Origin: Chitinophaga barathri
Lineage (GTDB): Bacteria > Bacteroidota > Bacteroidia > Chitinophagales > Chitinophagaceae
DNA: 64,000 nt
Direction: 5' to 3'
Assembly (NCBI RefSeq): GCF_003807585.1
Contig: NZ_RMBX01000008.1
Coordinates: 124,001 to 188,000, forward strand
Part shown: one piece after another, positions 42,736 to 50,398 of the stretch
How the letters are laid out: each line of letters begins with the position of its first letter
Numbering within the stretch: the first letter of the stretch is position 1
Notes under the pieces: generated by a model
Database searches by the model: none
Told to the model about the DNA's origin: nothing
Seen by the model: only the letters and a program-made list of their open reading frames with translations
Program-made: the position numbers and the translations under genes

Positions 42736-43881
42736 ATGAAAAAATTAGCCATTTGGTTGTCTGCGACGGCCTTGCTGGCGTCGTGCAACAATCACCCGGA
42801 AAAAGGAGGATTTAAGATCGACTTGCAGTTAGCCAACGCTCCGCTCGAAAAAGTGTATCTCGAAGAAATTGTAGGACAATCTACCAAGATAGTGGACACC
42901 ACCGCCGTAAAAGACGCTTCAGGTAAAATTGAGCTGGATGGCATGGTGACGGACCAGGGTTTGTACCGCATCCGTTTTGAAAACGGCAAATACATCCTGC
43001 TGGCCCTCGACGCCGGCGACATGAGCATCAAAGGCGATTACAACGAACTGGAAAAGATCCAGGTGAAAGGTTCCGATGCCACCGAAGAAATTCAACAGCT
43101 CCTCAAATATTACAGCGACAAATCACAGGTGCTCAGCAAAGAAATGCAGGCCATGGACAGCCTTCGCCTGGCCAAAACGCCGGACAGCCTGCTGGCCGCC
43201 CGCAGGCAGAGCTTCGAGCAGGAAGCCGATAACTTCAAAAAACATTTCCTCGAAGCATCACAGCAGAGCAAACACCCGGTACCCGCCGTATTTGCATTGC
43301 AGCTGGTAGGCTTTGAAGATGCGGAAGACCTGCTGTCCCATAAAAAAGATTTTGAAGCGCTCGCCAAAAAGTTCCCGGAAAACGCGATGGTGAAAGACCT
43401 CATCAGCAACATCTCCAATGTGGAAAAAGATGCCAAAACCGAAGCCAGCAGCGGCCCTACCGCTATGATCGGTCAGCAGGCGCCGGACTTCACACTGCCT
43501 GACCCCACCGGAAAACAGATCAGCCTCAGTTCTTTCAAGGGTAAATATGTACTGGTGGATTTCTGGGCCAGCTGGTGCGGCCCCTGCCGCCAGGAGAACC
43601 CGAACGTGGTGCAGGCTTATCTCAAATACAAAAACAAGAACTTCACCATCCTCGGCGTATCCCTCGACAAAACGAAAGACGCATGGATGAAAGCCATTGC
43701 GGACGATGGCCTCGCATGGTCCCACGTGAGCGACCTGAAGTTCTGGGAATCTTCCGTAGTGCCTTTATACGGCATCACTGGCATCCCAACGAACATCCTG
43801 GTGGACCCACAGGGCAAGATCGTAGCGGCAAACCTCCGCGGCAGCGGCCTGGAGCAGAAGCTGAGTGAATTGTTACAATAA
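42736..43881 (+). CDS. TlpA-like thioredoxin lipoprotein with DUF4369 domain
   Basis: A 381-residue envelope lipoprotein. The signal ends in the lipobox with Cys16 (ALLASCNN). Residues about 25-120 form a DUF4369-like beta domain (KVYLEEIVGQSTKIVDT, GLYRIRF), followed by a helical linker and a TlpA/ResA-type thioredoxin domain with active site WCGPC (C281 and C284; FWASWCGPCRQENP) and cis-Pro in TGIPTNILVDPQG. It probably reduces disulfides in exported proteins or cytochrome c. This architecture is typical of Bacteroidota. A shared terminator follows. Confidence 0.93.
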   Translation: MKKLAIWLSATALLASCNNHPEKGGFKIDLQLANAPLEKVYLEEIVGQSTKIVDTTAVKDASGKIELDGMVTDQGLYRIRFENGKYILLALDAGDMSIKGDYNELEKIQVKGSDATEEIQQLLKYYSDKSQVLSKEMQAMDSLRLAKTPDSLLAARRQSFEQEADNFKKHFLEASQQSKHPVPAVFALQLVGFEDAEDLLSHKKDFEALAKKFPENAMVKDLISNISNVEKDAKTEASSGPTAMIGQQAPDFTLPDPTGKQISLSSFKGKYVLVDFWASWCGPCRQENPNVVQAYLKYKNKNFTILGVSLDKTKDAWMKAIADDGLAWSHVSDLKFWESSVVPLYGITGIPTNILVDPQGKIVAANLRGSGLEQKLSELLQ

Positions 43882-43896
43882 TATTTCTCTGTAAAT

Positions 43897-43931
43897 AAAA
43901 AAGGCGCTCCGGAATACGGGGCGCCTTTTTT
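43897..43931. terminator. Bidirectional terminator between TlpA-like and susD genes
   Basis: AAAAAAGGCGC and GCGCCTTTTTT (43897-43907, 43921-43931) form a stem with T-runs on both strands, between convergent genes. Confidence 0.9.
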
Positions 43932-43946
43932 ATTGCGGGCATGTAA

Positions 43947-45401
43947 TCAGTTGTAGCCTGGGTTCTGCGCCAGGTTTTCATTCTGCAAAGTTTCCTGGAA
44001 GGGGATCGGCCATATCACCAGCTGCGAGTTCCAGTCCTGCTCCGTTTGCAGCGGAGGCCGTGCGGGAATGTTGCGTTTGGTGCGCAGGAAATCTATTTCA
44101 CCGAAACCTTCAAAAGCCAGTTCCATCCTTCTTTCATTCAGGATCAGCTCTATCAGTTCGGCCTGCGTTACCGGCGGTACGATCACAGAGGCGTTGGAAC
44201 GCTCGCGGATGTCCATCAGTTGGGCCAGCGCATTGGCATCCACGCCGGCGTTCTGCCTTGCAAGCGCTTCCGCTTTGATCAGTTTGATCTCGGCCAGCCG
44301 CAGGATCGGCACCCAGGAATCGAAGGTGTTATCATAATATTTCCCCGTCCAGTAGGTGAGGTTCGGCGCGGTGCCGGTGCTTCTCAGCATGGGGGATATC
44401 CTTCTTTTATCCGTGAGCCCAAAGTTCGGCAGGTTGCGGTAAGCGGCGCTCACGCTGATGTCTCCACGGCCCCTGGGACTGTAGTGTTGCCCGATCGCAT
44501 TGTTCGTATTCGGGTTGTCGGAATTGTTCATCGCTACGGCAAAGATGCCTTCCACGGTTGTCGTGTAATTTTCGGACGTGAAATAATCGATGGGATCTTC
44601 TTCAAGATCGAAGCCGCGGGGGGATGCGAGTACCGCATCAGCTTTTGCATTGGCATTCGGGTAATCGCCCATGGTGAGGTATATCCTCGCCATCAGCCCA
44701 TCCGCGGCAGCTTTGGTGGCTCTTGCGTGGTTGTAATATGCATCGTCCCAGTCTTCAGGAAGGTTCGCGGATGCTTCCGTGAGGTCCGCGAGCATTTGCA
44801 CATACACCTGCCTTACGGTGCTCCTCGAGATCTTGTTCGCCGGGTTTAGCGCGTCCGCACCGTTCAGCGCCGCATCCAGCACCAGCGGTATACCCGCGTG
44901 GCTGGCGTCCGGAGTAAATACGTACGTCTGCGCCCAGATGTTCACAACGTAATAGTATACCAGCGCACGGATGAACCTGGCTTCCGCATAATACACTTTT
45001 GCCGCTTCGTTGCCTATCACGCCTTCGTTCATCTGGAGGTTCTTCATGAAATAATTCGCTTCAAAGATGGAGCGGTAAGCGCCTGTCCATGCGTTTAATG
45101 CGGTGACGTTGTTCGACAGCATGTTAAAGGTGGGTATCTGCCCGAAGAAGCTGGATACGGTCACATCGTTCCCCCGCTGATCCACGTATATCAATGCGCG
45201 GCCGCCAAGGAACTCCGCATTCTGCAGGGCGTCGTACATACCCAGCGCGGCTTTTTCGATGCGTGCGGGTGAGTTAAAAACCTGCGAAGGATCGATGTTT
45301 ACATACGGCTCCTGTTCGTTCACCTTGGAGCATGCCGTGAATAACAGCAGGCCGCACAGGCCCCACCTGATGATGTTGAAGTATTTATATCGTGTGTTCA
45401 T
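43947..45401 (-). CDS. SusD/RagB-family nutrient-binding lipoprotein (pair 1)
   Basis: A 484-residue surface lipoprotein that binds glycans or peptides and acts as the lid of its SusC partner. Lipobox Cys is residue 24 (LLLFTACSK). The family's tetratricopeptide-like helices (FIRALVYYYVVNIW, RATKAAADGLMARIYLTMGDYPNANAKADAVL) and the C-terminal ELILNERRMELAFEGFGEIDFLR are clear. The start is the ATG at 45401; the open frame further upstream overlaps the susC stop region. It starts 19 bp after the susC stop, so it is translated from the same mRNA. The ligand is unknown. Confidence 0.95.
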   Translation of the reverse strand: MNTRYKYFNIIRWGLCGLLLFTACSKVNEQEPYVNIDPSQVFNSPARIEKAALGMYDALQNAEFLGGRALIYVDQRGNDVTVSSFFGQIPTFNMLSNNVTALNAWTGAYRSIFEANYFMKNLQMNEGVIGNEAAKVYYAEARFIRALVYYYVVNIWAQTYVFTPDASHAGIPLVLDAALNGADALNPANKISRSTVRQVYVQMLADLTEASANLPEDWDDAYYNHARATKAAADGLMARIYLTMGDYPNANAKADAVLASPRGFDLEEDPIDYFTSENYTTTVEGIFAVAMNNSDNPNTNNAIGQHYSPRGRGDISVSAAYRNLPNFGLTDKRRISPMLRSTGTAPNLTYWTGKYYDNTFDSWVPILRLAEIKLIKAEALARQNAGVDANALAQLMDIRERSNASVIVPPVTQAELIELILNERRMELAFEGFGEIDFLRTKRNIPARPPLQTEQDWNSQLVIWPIPFQETLQNENLAQNPGYN

Positions 45402-45420
45402 GATCATTAGTTTTTTGGTC

Positions 45421-48400
45421 CTAGAATGCAGCATTTAATCCCAGTGAAAAAGCGCGCTGTAAGGGCACGCCGCGGCTGTCCACACCAAACGCGATATTGG
45501 TGGCGCGGTTCGTGTTGATCTCCGGATCCTGGCCGGAATAGCCGGTGAGCAGGGCCACGTTGTCCCCCGCTACAAACAGCCTGAGCGTACTCATACCCAG
45601 CTTCTGTTTTACGTTGGGGAAGTTGTAACCGAGGCTGATCCGTTTCACACGCAGGTAATCCGCTTTTTCCAGCCAGCGGGTGGATGTCTGGGTGCTTATG
45701 TTGTCCTGCAAAAAGAGTTTCGGGATCGTGGTGTTCGTGTTCGAGGGCGTCCAGCGGTCCAGTATTTCGGTGATGTTGTTTTGCAGGGAATTGGTCATCA
45801 TCGACTGCCGGGTGCCGTTGATGATGTAGTTGCCTCCGCTGAACTGCAAAGAAATGTTCAGTGTAAATCCCTTGTAGCTAAAGGTATTGTCCAGCCCGCC
45901 GTACCAGGTGGGGTAGCCGGTTGCTCCTTCGATGTATACGCCGTCGTTAGCCGTGATGGCGGGCACTTTGGCGCTGCCGTCCTGTGTCGTCCAGCGGTCT
46001 GCTACCGTGGGGATGCCGGGGGACGGATTGTATTGCCTTACGGAACCGTCTTTGGCATAAAACAGCGGGAAACCATTTGCCGGGTTCACACCCGCATACC
46101 TGATCAGGAAAAATACGCCCAGCGGCCTGCCAATGCTGGCGCGGCTTACGCCGCTTGGGATGTCCGAACCATCTACCAGTTTGGTCACTTCATTTTTCAG
46201 CGTAGTGAAATTGGCGGAGACGTCCCAGGTGAAATCTTTGCCTTCTATGGGGCTTGCATTCACGGTGAATTCAAAACCCTGGTTCCACATCGAGCCAATA
46301 TTTGTGGTAACCGTGGAGCCGGGCACACCCACGGTTCTGAGGATAGGCGCGTTCAGCACGAGATTGTCCACGTTGTTCCGGAAGTAATCAAAAATAAACC
46401 CGATGCGGTTGTCGAGGAAAGACGCGTCCAGGCCGATGTCCAGCTTTTTGGAGGTTTCCCACTGCAGGTTCGGGTCACCGATCTGCGACATGGTAAGGCC
46501 GTTCACTTCAGCATACGTACCGCCGCCATACATGGTTCTCCAGGCATAGGGGCCAATCTCTGAGTTGCCCACCAGGCCATAGCTGGCGCGGATCTTCAGG
46601 TCGTTCACGAATTTGATATTGTTTTTGAAAAAGTCTTCTTCCGAAATACGCCAGCCCAGCGAGCCGCCGGGGAAATAACCCCTTCGGTTGTTAATACCGA
46701 AACCGGAATAAGCGTCCGCACGGAAGACGAACTCCGCATAATATTTATTCGAGTAGCTGTACGCGGCGCGGCCGAAGTAGGAATCAAACGCACGCGCGTT
46801 TTCCGTACCGCCGGTAAAAGAGTTGTCCGACCCCGCGAACAGGCCGTCGTAAATGTTCTTGAAATAATCATCGGCAAGATTGCCCTGGCCGGTGTACAGT
46901 TCCCTCCTTCTTGAGTATTGGTATTCAAGGCCGGCGGTAACGGTCAGGTTGTGCCGTTCGTTAAATGTTGCGGTGTAAGTAGCGAAGTTGGACCAGTTCC
47001 AGAGGTTGATGCGAAGCAGATTTTCCTGCACCAGGCCGTTCAGCCCAAACCCGTTACCCGCCTGATCGGGGCCGCTGTATTGATCTTCCATGTTCTGGAT
47101 GTAATCAATGCCAAAACGGGAGGTTACTTTTAATCCTTTCACCGGTGATATTTCCCCATATACATTCCCCTGCACGCGGTTGGATTCGTTGTCGTTCCTG
47201 CCGAGCAGCACGCTGGATAAGGGGTGGAAGAACCTGTTCAGCCGGTACGTCACGTTGTTGTTACCATTGCCAAGGTCACGGTTGTTCGCGGTGAGATAAA
47301 GGCCGCCGTAATCGCCGGTGGTGTTGTAAACGGGAACGTTCGGCGGAGCGTTGTACCCTGCAAAGGTAGAGCCCGCAAGGAAACCGTCGGATATCACGCC
47401 GTTGTTCAAAGCACGTGACGCATACAAACTGGCGCCTACTTTCAGCCATGATTTAGGTGTAATATCAAGATTGAGCCTGCCCGATCCCCTGCGAATGCGG
47501 TTGGTGATCACAAACCCTTTCAGGTCCGCATATTCGGCAGAGCCGTAATACTGCGCCTTTTCCGAACCTCCGGAAAAGTTCAGCTGGTGCGTTTGCTGGA
47601 AACCGGTTTTAAACACTTCCTTTATCCAGTCGGACCTGTCCGGCTGCCCGTCCCCGTTCAGATCGATGTCGTTCGCGATGTTCGCTACGTTGAGGTTGTT
47701 GGCCTTTTCATTCTGGATCATGTTGAACTCATCGCCGTTCAGCACTTTCGGAATGCGCGCGCCGGTTACCCAGCTGAGGTTCATGTTGTACCCCACTACC
47801 GCGCTGCCTTTTTTACCGCGTTTGGTGGTGATGATGATCACGCCGTTTGCCGCGCGTGATCCGTAGAGCGCCGCGGCAGCCGCGTCTTTCAGCACGTCCA
47901 CGGATTCAATGTCGTTCGGATTGATGTCTGCCAGCGGGTTGTAACGTGTGCCGTTCCCGCTGTTGAAGACGTTGAGGTTGTTCACCGTGTTCAGCGGTAC
48001 GCCATCCACAACGAACAGGGGTTGCGCGCTGTTACTGATGGAATTAACGCCCCTGATGCGCACGGCCACTGCATCGCCCAAAGCGCCGGACTGTACGTTT
48101 GCATTCACCCCGGCAGCAAGGCCGTCCAACGCCTGGTCAAAACTCTGGATCACTTTGTTATTGATCTCGGAGCCATCGATCTTGGAAGTGGAAGCCGTGG
48201 CATCTTTGCGTTTGATGTCCACATAACCTGTCACCACTACTTCCTGGAGGGTCTTGTCATCCAGGCCCAATTCAACGTTCCTGACACCGCCTGTCGGTAC
48301 CGCGGCTTCCTGGTTGCCATAACCGATAAACGAAAATACGAGCACATCATTAGGCCCGGATACTTCTATCCTGTACTCGCCGTTCTGATTGGTGATGGTT

Positions 48401-48552
48401 CCTTTGGAAGTGCCTTTAATTGCGACGGTAACACCAGGCAGCGGGGTTCCGTCTTTCACATCGGTTACTTTCCCCGTAATCACACGGGACTGGGCCATGA
48501 GCTGGCCGCATAACATAACCGAAAAGAACATGAGAAGTAACATTCTTTTCAT
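45421..48552 (-). CDS. SusC/RagA TonB-linked outer-membrane transporter (pair 1)
   Basis: A 1043-residue TonB-dependent transporter. A signal peptide (about 20 residues) leads to a CarboxypepD_reg-like domain (VITGKVTDVKDGTPLPGVTVAIKGT), the SusC-specific plug signature (LQEVVVTGYVDIKRKDATAS, RIRGVNSISNSAQPLFVVDGVPL, IESVDVLKDAAAAALYGSRAANGVIIITTKRGK) and a 22-strand barrel ending in Phe (LNAAF). It imports oligosaccharides or peptides with its SusD partner. The 448-bp upstream region contains tandem repeats and no clear TAnnTTTG box. There is no polysaccharide-degrading enzyme nearby to point to the substrate. Confidence 0.96.
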   Translation of the reverse strand: MKRMLLLMFFSVMLCGQLMAQSRVITGKVTDVKDGTPLPGVTVAIKGTSKGTITNQNGEYRIEVSGPNDVLVFSFIGYGNQEAAVPTGGVRNVELGLDDKTLQEVVVTGYVDIKRKDATASTSKIDGSEINNKVIQSFDQALDGLAAGVNANVQSGALGDAVAVRIRGVNSISNSAQPLFVVDGVPLNTVNNLNVFNSGNGTRYNPLADINPNDIESVDVLKDAAAAALYGSRAANGVIIITTKRGKKGSAVVGYNMNLSWVTGARIPKVLNGDEFNMIQNEKANNLNVANIANDIDLNGDGQPDRSDWIKEVFKTGFQQTHQLNFSGGSEKAQYYGSAEYADLKGFVITNRIRRGSGRLNLDITPKSWLKVGASLYASRALNNGVISDGFLAGSTFAGYNAPPNVPVYNTTGDYGGLYLTANNRDLGNGNNNVTYRLNRFFHPLSSVLLGRNDNESNRVQGNVYGEISPVKGLKVTSRFGIDYIQNMEDQYSGPDQAGNGFGLNGLVQENLLRINLWNWSNFATYTATFNERHNLTVTAGLEYQYSRRRELYTGQGNLADDYFKNIYDGLFAGSDNSFTGGTENARAFDSYFGRAAYSYSNKYYAEFVFRADAYSGFGINNRRGYFPGGSLGWRISEEDFFKNNIKFVNDLKIRASYGLVGNSEIGPYAWRTMYGGGTYAEVNGLTMSQIGDPNLQWETSKKLDIGLDASFLDNRIGFIFDYFRNNVDNLVLNAPILRTVGVPGSTVTTNIGSMWNQGFEFTVNASPIEGKDFTWDVSANFTTLKNEVTKLVDGSDIPSGVSRASIGRPLGVFFLIRYAGVNPANGFPLFYAKDGSVRQYNPSPGIPTVADRWTTQDGSAKVPAITANDGVYIEGATGYPTWYGGLDNTFSYKGFTLNISLQFSGGNYIINGTRQSMMTNSLQNNITEILDRWTPSNTNTTIPKLFLQDNISTQTSTRWLEKADYLRVKRISLGYNFPNVKQKLGMSTLRLFVAGDNVALLTGYSGQDPEINTNRATNIAFGVDSRGVPLQRAFSLGLNAAF

Positions 48553-48593
48553 ATCGATTGGATTTTGGTGATGAATTACATTGCTCGATTCAG

Positions 48594-48790
48594 GCTAAAC
48601 AGATTTACATTATTGATTTTGGGTAATTGAACTTATACGTTTTCTGAAATGGAAACTTACGTTTACACGGAGGCAAACAAAGGCTACGATTACTGATTTT
48701 GGAAATTGTATTTCACATGAAAAGGACAAACAGGTCTACGGATACTGATCCTGGAATAAATGTATTTCACATGCAGAGGGACAAAGAGGT
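48594..48790. repeat. Imperfect tandem repeats upstream of susC pair 1
   Basis: About three diverged units of roughly 54 nt. Two of them share GTATTTCACATG exactly (48708-48719, 48762-48773) and a preceding CAAACA...CTACG...ATACTGAT...TGG frame (from 48674 and 48727). A further, more diverged copy starts at about 48597. No coding function is plausible; binding sites or a decayed repeat are possible. The remainder of the 448-bp gap (48553-49000) holds only the terminator at 48940. Confidence 0.6.
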
Positions 48791-48939
48791 ACGGGTTTTT
48801 ACTTTGAGATATGGGAAAAATCGGGGTGATTGCTTGTGGGTTCTACCGGTAATTTACGAAGTTCCGGGTAATAAAACATCACTTAGTGTTAGAATAACAC
48901 CGAGGTTAAATATTAAAAATCACATATACGGGATAAATA

Positions 48940-48977
48940 AAATGGCCGGCAGGGAACTGATCCCTTTCCGGCCATTC
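48940..48977 (-). terminator. Terminator of susC-susD pair 2
   Basis: Arms AATGGCCGG/CCGGCCATT (48941-48949, 48968-48976) with a smaller AGGGA/TCCCT inside, 24 bp past the susD stop, followed on the minus strand by TTTATTTAT. Confidence 0.75.
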
Positions 48978-49000
48978 GGCAATAAACTTGCAGAACCTGC

Positions 49001-50395
49001 TCAGGACGCGTATTTCGGATGCTGCGCCATATTCTGGTTCGCCTGTATTTCCTTTAAGGGAATAGGGAGATAATACGCCTTATCGTCCGGCGTGAGCGTT
49101 GTGGGCTGACCGGGCACCTGTATAACATCCTGCGGTAAACGCACAATATTCTGCCGGCGGCGGCGCAGGTCGTAGTAACGGTGACCTTCAAAAGCCAGTT
49201 CTTTAAAACGTTCCGCCTGTACGGCATCGTTCAGCAGGGTGGTATTCGCAAAGGTTACATCCGTGTACCCGCTGATGCGCATAACACGCAGATCGTTCAG
49301 GTCATCCGTGCCGTTGTCAAGCTCACCTTTCATGGCATAAGCCTCCGCACGGATAAGATACATTTCAGACACCCTGAATAATTTGATATCCACGAGGTTC
49401 GCCAGCGCCGGCTGCCCTCCCACATACTTGGCCACCGTCCATCTGCGCGTGGCGGCCGCGGGCGTAAGATCGCGGACGCTGGTATTAAAACGCACGTCGT
49501 TAACCGCGTCAAAAGATGTGATCAATTTAAATGAAGGTGCAAATAATACCTTACCGGTACCATCACGGTAAAACTCGCCAAAACGCGGGTCCTGTGCTTC
49601 CCGTTTTAATTTCCAGATCACCTCGGCGGTACTCTTATCCGTCCAGATGTCGGGGAACTGTGCGGCGGTAGCCAGCGGCAGGGCGTTGATCACCTCCGTG
49701 GCGGCTGCGATGGCGGCATCCCAGTTTTCCTGGTACAATGCCGCGCGGGCCTGCATGGCGGTTGCCGCCACACGGCTGATGCGGTCGGGGTCTGTTAAGG
49801 ATGCGGGGAGCAATTGTTTCGCCTGTGCAAGGTCTTCATTGATCTGCTGGTAAACTTTCTGTACCGCGTCCCTCGCCGGCTTTCCGATGCCGGAAGAAGT
49901 CATCACCGCAATGCCGCCTGACGCGGGATCATAATTCACCGCATAATGCCGCAGCAACTCAAAATGGCAGAAAGCCCGCAACGCCAGCAGTTCTCCCTTC
50001 AGCTGGTTAAACCAGGCTTCCTCCTGCGAGGAATAAGGTACTTCATCAATTACATCCAGGATGCGGTTCGCCCTGTCCAGCACCTGGTAAAAACTCTGCC
50101 AGGCAACGATCACATCGGGATTCACCGGGTCCTGTTTCCAATTAAAAGCCTGTATGCCCCTGCCACCCGTGTTTTCGATGGGCAGCATATTTTCGTCGGA
50201 CAGCAGTGAACTGATGCTGATGGTAGATGTGCCGAGGCCTGCGTAAACTCCCAATACGCCGGTGTTTACATCGCTCACCGATTCAAAGGCCACGTCCTGG
50301 TCCTTGATATCCGTAGGTTTGATGTCCAGCTCACCGAGGCAGGATGTGGCAGTCATCCAGCCCGCGAGTATGCAGAATATGATAAGATGTTTCAT
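49001..50395 (-). CDS. SusD/RagB-family nutrient-binding lipoprotein (pair 2)
   Basis: A 464-residue surface lipoprotein with lipobox Cys19 (MTATSCLG). The family features are visible: helical repeats (LLALRAFCHFELLRHYAVNYDP, AATAMQARAALYQENWDAAIAAATEVI), the YLIRAEAYAMKGELDNGTDDLNDLR segment and a C-terminal ERFKELAFEGHRYYDLRRRR. It starts only 3 bp after its susC stop, tighter than in pair 1, so translational coupling is likely. The ligand is unknown. Confidence 0.95.
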   Translation of the reverse strand: MKHLIIFCILAGWMTATSCLGELDIKPTDIKDQDVAFESVSDVNTGVLGVYAGLGTSTISISSLLSDENMLPIENTGGRGIQAFNWKQDPVNPDVIVAWQSFYQVLDRANRILDVIDEVPYSSQEEAWFNQLKGELLALRAFCHFELLRHYAVNYDPASGGIAVMTSSGIGKPARDAVQKVYQQINEDLAQAKQLLPASLTDPDRISRVAATAMQARAALYQENWDAAIAAATEVINALPLATAAQFPDIWTDKSTAEVIWKLKREAQDPRFGEFYRDGTGKVLFAPSFKLITSFDAVNDVRFNTSVRDLTPAAATRRWTVAKYVGGQPALANLVDIKLFRVSEMYLIRAEAYAMKGELDNGTDDLNDLRVMRISGYTDVTFANTTLLNDAVQAERFKELAFEGHRYYDLRRRRQNIVRLPQDVIQVPGQPTTLTPDDKAYYLPIPLKEIQANQNMAQHPKYAS

Positions 50396-50398
50396 GTG

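Noticed and set aside
48699..49073. 124-codon plus-strand ORF between susC and susD genes
   Set aside because: It spans the imperfect tandem repeats, the terminator hairpin and the end of susD pair 2; no family resemblance or promoter.
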